Positions 21,190 through 32,240 of a stretch of 64,000 nucleotides of DNA are shown here, piece by piece (the first letter of the stretch is position 1; every line of letters starts with the position of its first letter). Source of the DNA: Ornithodoros turicata (Eukaryota > Arthropoda > Arachnida > Ixodida > Argasidae); NCBI RefSeq assembly GCF_037126465.1, contig NC_088207.1, forward strand, positions 46,620,143 to 46,684,142. Reading direction: 5' to 3'. Under the pieces are notes generated by a model that was not told the origin of the DNA, searched no databases, and worked only from the letters and a program-made list of their open reading frames with translations. The position numbers were made by a program, and so were the translations under genes.

Positions 21190-22997
21190 TAAGAGTTTCC
21201 TCTGGCAGTGATGTAATACATCTTCCTCTTCCGCTACCCAAATCACCAGCAATATCTGATCCTTAATATTCAGGGCCACCGCTAAGCTCCTGATAGGCAT
21301 GTTGCACACTACAGTTAGCAAAAAATACGGAACTTGCCTTCGCAGCGTTCACAAAGACCGAGCTATCCGTTGTGCTTATATGCGCTATCTTCTCAATGCA
21401 GCTTCATCGTATTCACTTAATTTTATTCAATTGCCCAAGAACATCGTACACAGCTGTTTTCGTCTGGTGCTGATTCTGCTGCATTGCGCGAAAAGACACG
21501 CACTCTGTTCCTTACAAAGTGCACATAGAATAACCTCGCGCGTAACGCTCTCTTCCGATGTCGGATTGAATTACTGGACCTCAGGTGAATCCATACTTGC
21601 ATGCTTTTTGCTCGAGGACTCTTTGACTAAAGGCCTCGATTTTCCTTCCATTTTTGACATGAACCTAAGAAATATGATTAGAACCGGCATTGGAAGGCAT
21701 TTATACAGTTCGCTTCGCTCTATACTGCAGGCTTTCTTTCCTTCATTTTTGCCTTTATACGTATTTTAATTATTCATCAGTTCTGTAATTTCTCGATGCA
21801 GTCAGTACTGGTTCTTTTTGGATCCTCTCTTCGTGCCCCCTCATTTTTCATTTAGAGTTCGAAATTGCAAACGCTTCATCATCTATCTCTGTTCCTCTGC
21901 TCGCTCGTTGTGTCCCTCTTTTTCCTGTTTTTCTCTCGAATCTTCCTTTTTATTTCGTGGTCTGCAGCCTGTCTTTCATTCACCTTTTGTATGCGTTTCC
22001 TCTCCTTTTTTCTCTCTCTCTCCTCGTGTACCCCTCGCTCCAGCATAATCGACTCCATGTAAGAATTTCTTTTAATTCGAAATTTTAATGAAATCGCTAA
22101 AAAAAGAAAGGAGGTACAGGAATCTAACTAAACTTCGAAGCAAGCATTTTTTTTTCTTTTTTTCCGAAGTCAGAATCTTTTCGAAAATACACAGACATGC
22201 CAGAGGTGGAACTTCAAAGTGAAGCCGATTTAATTGAATTCGACTGCGCTGAATTCTGAATTTTGATGAGGCGAAAAGAGCGGAGCTTTTAAGCAACCTT
22301 TCGAAAGTGGCCTTTCTGTTCACTACTCCCGGCTGGTTGAAACGTTTGTGTAATTCGTGCAGGATAAAAATCACTTATGCAACGCGCGCCCACGCGCAGA
22401 CTGCTCGGGGCTTACGAAAGTGAAAAGTGGCGTGAAAAACGTTAAGTGGACGACATCTCGATGGTGTTAGGCATTAAAATCTCATCGTGTGCAGTTTAAT
22501 TTGCGAAGCATTTTGAAGATTTCATGGCTTTTCGCAACAACGGTTGCACTGCGCTACACGGAATAACTTATTGAAATTTGAGACTGGTCTCATACTTTCG
22601 GCGGGTCGGTGTAAAGAGAGAGAGAGAGAGCTTATCAAATGTAAAAATAAATTATCTAAGCAAATCACCGTATTAGTGTCTGCCATCGGATTTCAGGGGA
22701 AGGTTTTGGGAAATCGCTGTGGCTGTATCACAAAACCTTTAGTTTCGGTTTCGGTGATACAAAACAAGTTAAGATAATCTAAAGCTAATAAAAACAGTTT
22801 TGACATACTCGGAGATGGGTACGTTGTCCCTGAAAGTGTCCCGATTTTTCAGCGTTTGCTGTCCCGATTTTGTCCCGATTTTAGTAATATTTTAGTCCCG
22901 CTAGTCTCCGCTCTCCACATCACCACTCACTTCAGGGATCACAAGGCAGCTCTGGTCACTCTAAAGTAGTTGGGGTAATATATCAGCAAATATCCAT
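21190..22997. other. Unassigned DNA with T/C-rich stretches
   Basis: A plus-strand frame of 156 codons (21299-21769) has no domain I know. A T/C-rich block covers ~21880-22030. A (GA)n run lies at ~22614-22630. Four GTCCCGATTTT-like repeats lie at 22825-22905. Confidence 0.4.
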
Positions 22998-23235
22998 CAC
23001 TCTTAGAAATGAACTTCACCACATAGCACGCTCCTAGCCAACCATCATCCCCAATGACAACGTTCTCGCCCCTGATTTGTTGAAAACGGGAGGAGGAGCC
23101 TATTTTGTGCCCATTATGCACGGCACAAAATAGGCTCCTCCTCCCGTTTTCAACAAATCTAGGGCGAGAACGTTGTCATTCGGGATGATGGTTGGCTAGG
23201 AGCGTGCTATGTGGTGAAGTTTATTTTTAAGAGTG
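22998..23235. mobile_element. Palindromic MITE, CACTCTTA family, copy 4
   Basis: CACTCTTAGAAATGAACTTC is mirrored by GAAGTTTATTTTTAAGAGTG. The inner arms (ACGGGAGGAGGAGCCTATTT / AAATAGGCTCCTCCTCCCGT) are almost perfect, with ~14 bases between them. The outer arms match copies 1 and 2, but the inner arms differ (GGAGCC in place of CGTACGCC). The flanking TA is not preserved. Confidence 0.8.
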
Positions 23236-23239
23236 CACA

Positions 23240-24400
23240 CACAACAGCGACCGCTGAAATTCGCGTTACGCAATCGTAACCGTCCCGTAATTTTTGGGTA
23301 TATGTTGCAGAAACTCGCACACTTTGATATTCCAGAGCTTTGCAGTTCCAAGTCGAATAAAACTGTCACAAAGTCAAGCCGCAAGCGAGACTAGTGCACA
23401 CAAAACCGTTGTAACAGTGTGGAGTTACTCTTCCATAGATATCAGCTTAATCAATACGTGACCTAGGAAGCAGCTCCAATATAACAGCTTCACTACCGCA
23501 GTTTGTGGAACTTTCACGCTAAACTCTCCCCATGTATACTGTGTACTCTCCCGGTGTCCTCATGTACACTCGGTCGTCGTCGGTAGAGTGAGCGATTTTA
23601 GGCGGCCGCTCATTTGAATGCAGCCCGACAGTCGCGCGCGGAGGACCTCGTCGAGCGAACAGTGCAGTGCGCAGTCATCCCCCGTGTTGTCCCCGTCTGA
23701 GAGTTTGTTTGCTTTTCTCATTGCTCGTTAGAGACTTTCCCCACGTTAATGGGGAGAGGAGGAAAGATACCGGGTGGGAGGGGAGGGGGGCGACGTACGG
23801 AGTAAGCTGAGAGGAATGTTTCTCTCCTCTTCGAAGCGCCTGTTCGCTGAAGTTAACCCTTGGGGAGCACAGACATGGTTTCGAAGCTGGGGAGTATAAC
23901 AACCGTATACTATGCTTTCTTGCGTCAGTTTTGCTTTGCTTGAGTTTGAACTAACTAACTCCTGTAGGGGCTTATATCGATAGTCTTCTATAAGACACTC
24001 GTCTTTGCACGAGTGACAAACGATTCAATTATTGTAAAAAAATGGGGTGGGGAATAGAAGAAAGATTTTGGAGATGTTATTTGCGACTGTGTCGCGACCA
24101 TGTCTAACCGTGTACGTGACAACAACAACAACAACAACAACAGATCAATTAACGATGATGAATGGGGAAATACGTGATAGGCGAAATGTCGTTTCGAAAT
24201 GTTAATTACTTGCAGTTTTATTAGTGAACCTCATGAACGGCAAGGCTTTAAACTTTGCAGAGCACTTTGGTCATACAGAAAAACAGTCATACACATACTG
24301 AACGCAGAACAAAACATGAACGAAACACGAGCGAACAAAACACGAGAACAAGGACGAGCTCAGTCCGGTGTTGTTTTTGTGTTTCCGCTTTTCGTTCAGT
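23240..24400. other. Unassigned DNA
   Basis: A GC-rich block at ~23570-23690 has several CpGs. (AAC)n lies at 24120-24142 followed by GATCAATTAACGATGATGAA; read on the minus strand this could be a LINE tail ending in (GTT)n, but no coding part is present. Confidence 0.35.
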
Positions 24401-24405
24401 ATGTA

Positions 24406-25486
24406 CACTGTAAATTTCAGAACACCTTTTTTGGTGTGTTTGAGGTGTAATTAGGGTGTAACATTGCATATACTCCCCTATTACACCTTCTATGGGAAAA
24501 AACAGTCACTAGAAGTGGTGTTAATGGGGTGTTCGTGTTTCGAAACACCCTCTTTCCAACGTGTTATCACATTTTGGTGTAAATATGGTGTAAATGAACA
24601 ACATATATACTAATGAGACTTTTATTTGGGGGACATCCACAGTCGGTGAAACATGTGTTCCAGTTTGGCATGTTCTTAAGAAAAGGCAATGAATGGATAT
24701 GTGGTGAATAACGAATTACCTTCTTGTGCTGTCAGTACCTAATATTTACGACATGACTTCGTCATTAACTAATACCATAAAGTAAAAAATACTTGTCCTG
24801 CCCAATGTTTTTGTGGACATTATGTCAGATGTCAGCCCAATACAGTGTGGTAAGCAAGTGCAGTGCATACTCAGCAAAAAAGAATTACGATAAAGGATTG
24901 GCAGAGCAAAAAGTTGTGTATTCACAGAACAGAGGAAGAGAGCATTTGCATAACGAATGCGACGGTACATACTGCACTAACAAACAGGAAACCATGAAGA
25001 ACTGTATGTTCAAGTGAACAAAATTTGTACTAATATCTGTATTTATTTATTTTATTGTTATTATATATTACAATATTTTATTTTATTTTATTTATTTATA
25101 TGTATTCATCTGTATCATCCGTATCATTTATGTATCTGTATCAGTTTGGCTTACAGGGCTTGCTGGAATTAGATTGCTGGGATTCCAAAGCCCAGCCGTG
25201 GCACCTTCAGACATTCCTCAGACGCGTTCGCGCGCTTCATTTCGCCGTGTCTCATATACGAGACATTTACACCCTTTCCAGAACGGTGTACAGATTCCAC
25301 TGAGTGTAGGATTACACCAAAAAAGGAGTCAGTTATGATACCGTTGAAATACACCAATTTGGGTGTAAGGAATACACCTTTTCTGAGGGGTGTAACTTTT
25401 CCAAAGGGTGTTGATATACACCAAAAATGGAGTCAGTTATGATACCGCCGAATCACACCAAAAAGGATGTTTTGAAATTTAGTGTG
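24406..25486. mobile_element. 1.08-kb non-autonomous DNA element rich in GGTGTAA motifs
   Basis: The left end CACTGTAAATTTCAGAACAC CTTTTTTGGTGTG is repeated inverted at the right (CACACTAAATTTCAAAACAT CCTTTTTGGTGTG, read inward), about 28 of 33 bases matching. TA flanks both ends (24404-24405, 25487-25488). Both sub-terminal zones hold many GGTGTAA/TTACACC motifs and repeats of GGAGTCAGTTATGATACCG. The middle is A/T-rich. No transposase frame was seen, so it would depend on an enzyme supplied elsewhere. Confidence 0.8.
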
Positions 25487-25489
25487 TAC

Positions 25490-26655
25490 GACAACCAACC
25501 ACAACCCAACTTTCTACTCTCAATCGCTATAGCAAACGTTAATAAGTACACCTGCCTAATGCGCACGTTGGCGCGTTGGTGTTAACGTTGGCCTGTGATT
25601 ACGGTTTGCAGTTTTGTTTCCGGAAAACCGCCAATAACCAGGGGAAACGGATAACGGCCGGAGGAGTATGACGTCAAAAGTAGGCCAGTAGCCGAGTACG
25701 AGCTGAGTTTGTTTTAGACGGAATGGAGGCAATGAAACCGGAGCGACGCTTGTGACAGGTATCTTCGAAGGACGCCGAAACCAGATTTTCATGCAAAGGC
25801 GATGGGCCCTTTTGCAGTGCATGAGCCCGTCAGACCGCACAAAATGCGTGACAGCATTCATACAATTCTATGACGTTGTTCGTGATAACTGGGATTCTGT
25901 GAGGGAGAAAAACCTTCCGGTGACAATAGGTATTTCCAGTGGCTGCTTTTGGGACAAGGTCTAGTATCAGTGTAGTATGGGTTAGGAAACGACTTGGAAA
26001 CAATTGAGTTGAAAAAAAAAAAACACCTGGAAAGAATGCTCTATGCCATGCGGGTTCCTCAAGACGTACACGACAGCCTACTAAACACACTTATGTTCTA
26101 GACGTGTTTATTTTGCCTGTTCATCTAAACGAATTCATAATTCGATTAGTGTTCATTTTCCTTCCTTTCGCCGTGTCAGACGTAATGCTTTCACCGAAAA
26201 CGACCGCTTTCATGTTTCCAAAATAATGCCATTTTCGCCGGATGCACTCATCAGAGAACATTGGTGGAATTACTGGGATGACCGCCAACGTAGCACAGTT
26301 GATGTTTTCCTTTCTGTCTTGTTTCGGCCAGTACGGGCAATGTCCCCATCTCCAAGTGCCCGGGTGGCCAAGACCATCAGTTACGGGCAAGAACGACGTT
26401 ACAGATGTGACAAATTACGAGAGACAAATGGCCACGTTCTTCTACCCGAGCAGGTGAACGTCTTGGACTGCTATCGCTTTCTTGCCCTGTGCGAGGAGCA
26501 CGACACTGAGAACGGTGTAGGGAGCCGCCTCACATGGCCTGGTAGACAAGTGTGTCTCGGTTTATCGAAGAGAGTGGTCGAAGAAGAGGCATCCGCTGCA
26601 GTGCCGCGACAATCACATGGTCTGAGAGAATGTGTTGTGGATTATATATATTTTT
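25490..26655. other. Unassigned DNA
   Basis: A plus-strand frame (26226-26798) is open for 190 codons, but its last third reads through a SINE. The first ~140 codons have no domain I recognise. One TGACGTCA lies at 25669-25676. Confidence 0.35.
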
Positions 26656-26659
26656 TTAA

Positions 26660-26721
26660 TTCCGTTTTAGCGTCGCGAAGCAACTGTAGCAGACGTGGAC
26701 AGATGGAGAGAGGACAGTGTA
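26660..26721 (-). mobile_element. SINE, 3' part of a split copy
   Basis: The minus strand carries CTGTCCTCTCTCCATCTGTC and CAGTTGCTTCGCGACGCTAA. It stops at the GACAG point where the other half, at 27092, resumes. Confidence 0.7.
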
Positions 26722-27091
26722 GTGGCGCTAGTGGGATGGTTGGCAGATATCGAAGACGATGCGCGAGAGCACGGCTTCAGCGTTGTTGTTGTTTTTAAGT
26801 GCAGAGGGAGGTCAGGAGGTGATTCTGGAAGCACAGCTTCCAACATGAACTGTCTGGTCCTTATTTCCTTTTATTAAACTGTTGTTATACCACGCATATC
26901 GGCTATCTTCCCCTTTTCTTTTCCTCATTTCCTTTTCTTTTCTTCTTTGTCTTCCCCTTTTCTTTTTCCTTTTTTCCCTTTTGTTTTCTTTCCCTTTTCT
27001 CCTTTTTTCTTCTCGTTTTCTATTCTTCTTTTACTTTTCTTTTCTTCCCCCACTTTCCTGTTTTTTTTGTCCCCCCCCCTCGACTATCTCA
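26722..27091. mobile_element. ~370-bp insertion splitting a SINE
   Basis: The insert contains a minus-strand (AAC)n LINE-tail fragment (26782-26815, GTTGTTGTTTTTAAGTGCAG) and a long pyrimidine tract (26905-27076). ACAG is found at both junctions. I do not recognise the rest. Confidence 0.45.
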
Positions 27092-27300
27092 AACAGCAGG
27101 AAGGCGTGGGAGACAGGGTGGTATGCGTCCTGGGCGGACTTCAGTGGAACTGTGCCGACATTCGTCTGGAAAGTCTTCGGAAAACCCAGGGAAAACCTCT
27201 GACAGCACAGCCGGTGGTAGGATTCGAACCGACTTCACCTCCCAGTCTCGTCCTGGAATGCGATCATCCTAACCACTATCCCACGCGAGTTGCTGGGATG
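27092..27300 (-). mobile_element. SINE, tRNA head and core of a split copy
   Basis: On the minus strand the block starts with a tRNA-like head (A-box region GGGATAGTGGTTAGGATG, B box GGTTCGAATCC near 27225). It continues with GGTTTTCCCTGGGTTTTCC and GTCGGCACAGTTCCACTGAA. It joins the 3' part at 26721 once the insert is removed. Confidence 0.8.
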
Positions 27301-28860
27301 ATAAGGTATAGTAGTCTAGCAGACGGGACACCCGCAATAAACCATTCCCAGTAACGGAAGAAAACATTGCGGTTCCGTCTCAAATGCTCTTGAATTAGGT
27401 CGTAATTGGAAATAACGCACGTCCAATACCCAAATCGCTTTCGTAATCATATGTAGACCGGTCCCCGACATTAGCCAGTTTGAGTACATCGGATAGTGTT
27501 CACGTCGGTTCCAATAACATCGTAAGCCAGTAGCCCTGTTTTTTGACGCAGATGACATCAATTTGATAAGCTTGGATTTGATAACTGCCCTTATCGTATC
27601 ATTTTCGTTCGAGTTCCAGTGTACTACACCTCATCCCATCGACATTCCTGTAGTAGTTGTTGTTCGTAGAGTAATTTCGATGTACTAAAATTCACTACTA
27701 TCTACTAAAGCTCACTATTATGTGTGGGTTGCACCCAGTTTAATTGATAAACATATCAGCGACGAACCATTTATAGAATATGTAGTAGTACGTAGTGTGT
27801 GTATAGTGAAGTGCTCTCATACTCTATACTCTACTCTATACTCCTTCCATTCTGATATACCTCTTCCATTTGAACATACATTTCCGGCAACGAACCAAAA
27901 GTGCACAGCACCAGTCAGCAACCTCCCTGTGACGCGCACTCTTATCCAAAGACGGAGAGGGAGCAAAAAAATCGAAATCCACTTCATTCTGTGGCATCAT
28001 CCCTTCTTTCATTGCACCAGAAACCTTTTTTTCCTTCTTCTTCTTCTTTCTGTTCTTTTTCTGTGTCCCTGCCATTTCACAGGTCGGATAACGAGAAATG
28101 TCACGGCGGGGACTGTGTAAGCCGAGCTCACCTGGCGCCACCTAGCGCGAAATCGAATCGCTCCCGTCGTCTGCTTGCGTTAGTCGACATTTCTCTCTTC
28201 TGCTTTTCATCACGTCGTCAAAGAGTAAAATGTGAGTCCGGATTTGGCGAAACTGGAGGATTACTGGGGCCGCTCCGTGGGAAGTGAACCGCCGAGTCAA
28301 TTTAAAAGCCATTTTCTCGGTTGAAGGATTCTAATTACCTCGTGCGGTCCGTCTTAACGCTTCGCGAGGCATTATTATTATTACTGCGCCCTCTATCTGC
28401 AAGCCGCGCACGCGCCTGCATAGTGTACGTGTGTCAAAAATGTGTGGCCCCCTGTTCAGGTGGAGCTCAGGAGTCGAGCGCAAGGGTTAAACTTGGACGT
28501 GTGTAGACGCGTCGAATATGCGATATGCTACTCTAGTCGCTGTTCATTCTGCAATGGCATCTCAGGTGCTGCTAGATTTGAACTATCCGGGTGCACATTC
28601 CGGATGCTCCGAGCGTGTTTTTGCGTTTAGCGCGTGTGCAATGTGAACGCTACTGCCTTGCGTTTACAAAGGGGGGGGGGGAGTATATATAAGGCGTCCA
28701 CGCATGGAGAGGTCAACCAAACCTATGTCGGCTTGCTACGCCCTGGTGGAGCCAAAAAAAAAAAAGCTATTCACAAGGCTATTGCGTACGCTACAGCTAA
28801 AAATTCTCTCCAGGGCAGTATCCGGGATTATTCTGAGAGACGATTCCAACCTTGTACATC
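27301..28860. other. Unassigned DNA
   Basis: The repeated TATACTCTACTC near 27827-27842 and a pyrimidine-rich block at 28024-28068 are low-complexity. An 11-G run (28671-28681) is followed at once by GAGTATATATAAGG, a TATA-box-like motif, but no gene is seen downstream. Confidence 0.35.
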
Positions 28861-28868
28861 ATGCTATA

Positions 28869-29079
28869 CAGGGCGTTTGCTCAAACCTCTCCAGAAATTT
28901 TATTTAAAGCGAGCGATAAAAGAGAAACAAGCGCTACTTTTCAGCTACTTGACTAAGAGACAGGTGCTACTAGTGAAGCAGTACCTGTTTCTTACTCAAG
29001 TAGCAGAAAAGTGCCACTTGCTTTTCTTCTATCGCTCGCTTTAACTATAATTTCTAGACACGTTAGAGCAAGTACCCTG
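28869..29079. mobile_element. 211-bp palindromic MITE with TATA duplication
   Basis: CAGGGCGTTTGCTCAAAC at the left faces GTTAGAGCAAGTACCCTG at the right. The arms (AAAGCGAGCGATA / TATCGCTCGCTTT and AGCTACTTGACTAAGAGACA / its inverse) nearly meet at the centre. TATA lies at 28865-28868 and 29080-29083. Confidence 0.8.
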
Positions 29080-29092
29080 TATACACTACCTA

Positions 29093-29360
29093 CACTCTAA
29101 GAAAAAAGGGTGTGAAAAGGTGGCAACTTCTATAGTTGCCACCTGGTCAACATAGCGTCTGATAAAGGGTGGTAAAAACAATTATCATATATCCAAATTG
29201 CTACAAGAAGGCGTACGCCCCCCTCGCTCACCGAATCAGAAACGGTAACCCTGTCATTCGTAGATAGCAGGTAGAACTTTGCAACCTTTTAGGCACAGCA
29301 TATGCGACAACTATTACCTCCTAAAAGGTGTAACTGCTCCACCCCTTTTTTCTAAGAGTG
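29093..29360. mobile_element. MITE with CACTCTAAGAAAAAAGGGTG ends
   Basis: CACTCTAAGAAAAAAGGGTG is mirrored at the right by CACCCCTTTTTTCTAAGAGTG. TA flanks both sides (29091-29092, 29361-29362). Inside it shares GGCGTACGCC and CCCTGTCATTCGTAG-like stretches with copy 3 at 20.7 kb. A small hairpin (GGTGGCAACT / AGTTGCCACC) lies near 29129-29150. Confidence 0.8.
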
Positions 29361-29362
29361 TA

Positions 29363-30280
29363 GAGTCAATTAAACACAATGTGAGGTCGGAGAATAAGGA
29401 GGGGGTCAGGACAACCGGACACCCCTCTACATCCGCGCCTGTTCACATCCATACACCTCATTTGCTTGCCGATACTTCCCGCAGCATGCAGTATACACTT
29501 CCTCATACCAACCTCCTCGCCCGTGGCCTGTTGTTATTAAACGTTCATTTTCGTTTTTGCTCTCTCTCTTTGTGTCCCTCACGCGGTCTGTTTTGACAAG
29601 GAGGCCCGACAAAAGGTCGTCTCCGAAACGCTCGTTAAAGTAACGTCAAGCGTGTGAGTCAACTGAGCTGGGTTGTGCGGCTTTTGCATGAGGCCCTCCC
29701 TTACAGGCCTCTCTAGATGTCGCTCATTTTTTAATTACCTGTCACGCGAAGTACGACCGATAAAAGCCCCGCTGCCCAGCAGAAAAAGCAGAACAGTCTG
29801 GCAACACGTGTATAGGCAGGTTCCACACCACCGTCGTTCCTAATAAATGGGAATGGGCTCCGATATAATCTACCTCCCCTGTCTGGAGGAGTGCTGAGCG
29901 TCAGTTCATTAAAGTTTATTTTCACGCTGCTTGAGCGGGCGCGGTGAGTGTTTTGGTGCTGTTGTACCTGGAGAGTAACGTCTGTATGTGTGTCCGCGTT
30001 GTGTTTGACAGTTATTTCCGCAGCATGTTTCGATACAATTGTGTACAGTGTAGAAAATTGCGCGAGATGGGTGCAGCCGTTATGGACAGCCGTAATTTGT
30101 GCTCGGCAATGTAGAAAACTTACAGCAGCCTTGGCATTTGTCCTGCTTGTGAAGCTTGTTCGTTGTGTTCTTGTCTGATGTCCGCGCAGGTAGCTTTACC
30201 CGTACCACCGACATTAGCTTTCTAAAGGTACTGTTGGTCTTCATATTTTGTATGTTTTGTATTACGCAAACGTACCACAT
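29363..30280. other. Unassigned DNA
   Basis: There are short frames only and no recognised element. Confidence 0.4.
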
Positions 30281-30283
30281 TTT

Positions 30284-30532
30284 ATCCATGAAGAAGACCG
30301 AGAGACACGGACACAGAAGGACGAACAACGCTACACACACCGAAGGTTGTTTCGGGAATCCTTAGAGATCGCCACTAGGGGAAACGTAGTCAGTAATGCG
30401 TCTTTTATCCCTCTCGCACCCCTTCGAAGATTTTTAGCTTTTAAGTTGAGATGAGCAAATAAATTATTGCTGTGTCTGAGAACTTGCGTGTGTCGTCTTC
30501 TGTGTCCGTGTCTCTCGGTCTTCTTCATGGAT
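30284..30532 (+). mobile_element. Penelope-like fragment bounded by 36-bp inverted repeats
   Basis: ATCCATGAAGAAGACCGAGA GACACGGACACAGAAG (30284-30319) is perfectly inverted at 30497-30532. The plus-strand frame between carries GNVVSNASFIPLAPLRRFL and a stop (30454). This pattern recalls the C-terminus of Penelope-like retroelements, where such inverted terminal sequence also occurs. AATAAATTATTG follows the stop. The family call is inference from memory. Confidence 0.5.
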
Positions 30533-30834
30533 CTACACCAGCTAGCCTGCACCCTTTCCCTTGTTTAATTAGCACCACATTTTACCACAAGTAGCTGTTT
30601 CGACGTAGTAAATGTAGCGTAATACCGGTTTATTTTGTATAGTACGTACTTTCGTCTCATTTCATATTATTATTATTCGCTTCTTCGAGAAACATTTTGG
30701 GAACGACGAAATTTCGCAATAGCATCAACTCGAGACGTAAGGTACAATGGCCGTTTTTCATTCTTTTGTGACTATACCATCACCGATTACTAGCGCCTTA
30801 TCCCCGATTAATTAATGAATTGTGGGTCCAAGCC

Positions 30835-31070
30835 TACACTCCGAGGAGAAAAAAAAAAGGAGTAAATTGTACAGCTTCTATTCCATTACATTATAATGAC
30901 TCCCTTAGTCCCCTGACCCTGAAGTCTACTCCACAGCACTGTAGGTATAGTCCTTCAAGTCCGCATAAACTGCATTTAGTCCCGAAAGGGACTATTGAGT
31001 GTGCCAGTGCCTGTAGTCTACTCAGCGGACTACAATTACTGTCTCTCTCTCTCTCTCGTTCTTTTCACGC
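30835..31070. mobile_element. Probable MITE of the GGAGTAA/TTACTCC type
   Basis: TACACTCCGAGGAGAAAAAA AAAAGGAGTAAATTG at the left is followed by CAGCTTCTATTCC. The right side shows GGACTACAATTACTG and a pyrimidine run (TCTCTC...GTTCTTTT). The same motifs occur at 34.19 kb. The right end is uncertain. Confidence 0.45.
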
Positions 31071-31083
31071 AAACTAAACACTA

Positions 31084-31336
31084 AGTCCCACCGCCGAGAC
31101 CGGGAGGAGGCGCAGGTTCGAATCCCCTCACCGGCTGTGCTGCCTGAGGTTTTCCCTGGGTTTTCCTGCAGACTTTCCAGACGGATGTCGGTACAGCTCC
31201 CCATGAAGTCGGCCCAAGATGCATGCTAACCCCCCTTGCCTCCCACCCCTTCCTGCTGTCCTCTCTCCATCTGTCCACGTTTGTTCGCCGCTCATAGGCA
31301 CAGTTGCGTCGCGGCGCTAACACGAAAAAAAAAAAA
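31084..31336 (+). mobile_element. tRNA-type SINE, near full length, poly(A)-tailed
   Basis: There is a partial tRNA head with B box GGTTCGAATCC (31115-31125). It is followed by CTGCCTGAGGTTTTCCCTGG, GATGTCGGTACAGCTCCCCA, and the body end CACAGTTGCGTCGCGGCGCT AACACG plus an A run. The A-box half of the head is missing or diverged. Confidence 0.85.
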
Positions 31337-31339
31337 AGA

Positions 31340-31920
31340 ACAATAATCCCACGCTCTTTTCTTTGTTTACAAATACGTAAAAAAATAAAAATACTCCAAA
31401 TCCGCCCGGCCACACCCCGAATCCTTTGACCACACAAATAAAACGCCGCCAATCGAAGCGCTCTTTAAAGTCGTTTCTTTGGCATCGTTTCTTCCTTCGG
31501 GATCGAAAACCGTCCACCGGAGTTGATTGCCCGTGAAATGTCGTCCGACATCTACGCCTCCCTCGTTCCCGTCTCCTACGGAGACAGCGCGGCAAAGCTT
31601 TGGGTAAGTGAGTCTTATACGGTCACGTGCACACAGAGAGTCCATTGCTTGAGGATGCAAGACTGATCGAGATGCGTACGAGACGCGATCAGCGAAGAAC
31701 TGATCGTCCTTTAAATTTTGGAGACACTTGGAAGCTCAGGTGTTATAGGAGGGCGTCCGGCTGTGTGATATTGGGAGGAGGAAACTTTTGGAAGATTGAA
31801 GGGGGGCTCAAATGTATTATAAACATCAAACTCTGTGAGCCAACTTTCGCTGGAAGTTGGTATATCGTTTACATTCAAAAGCAAGCTTGCATGTTGTGTG
31901 TCAAAGGTGTCGCACGTTGA
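31340..31920. other. Unassigned DNA
   Basis: Nothing is recognisable between the SINE and the palindrome. Confidence 0.4.
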
Positions 31921-31924
31921 AGCA

Positions 31925-32069
31925 CAACGACAACAATAATAAATATTGGAGAAGTGATGATGGCATGGGGATGTTTCCACGTGGTAGCCACAGGATCATA
32001 CCCCACTTCACAGAGGTTAATATGAGAGGATGAATTATGGTGAACGCGAAGCGACGACAGGTCGGAGTT
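31925..32069 (-). mobile_element. LINE 3' end, left flank of the large palindrome
   Basis: The minus strand encodes SDLSSLRVHH followed by a 3' UTR with ATTAACCTCTGTGAAGTGGG. It ends near an (AAC/AAT)-rich tail at 31922-31945. It is the inverted counterpart of 33904-34056, with roughly 80-85 % of bases matching by eye. Confidence 0.7.
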
Positions 32070-32240
32070 CAGGTCAAGCGCCGACAAGGCGCCACAACGC
32101 TTCTGAAAAACCCATCACGCAGTGAGGTACACACGGTGTGGCTTCGGTTGCGGTGTTGCAGAGCTACATTTTTCGCTTTTATTGTGTTACACATGCACAT
32201 AGTACACGTGCGAACGCCGGGTCCCTTACAAAAATAAGTT

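Noticed and set aside
26226..26798. 190-codon plus-strand frame
   Set aside because: Its last part reads through a SINE and a LINE tail; the rest has no recognised domain, so no gene is called.
28682..28694. TATATATAAGG as a promoter
   Set aside because: No coding sequence or start signal was found downstream; a lone TATA motif in A/T-rich DNA is weak evidence.
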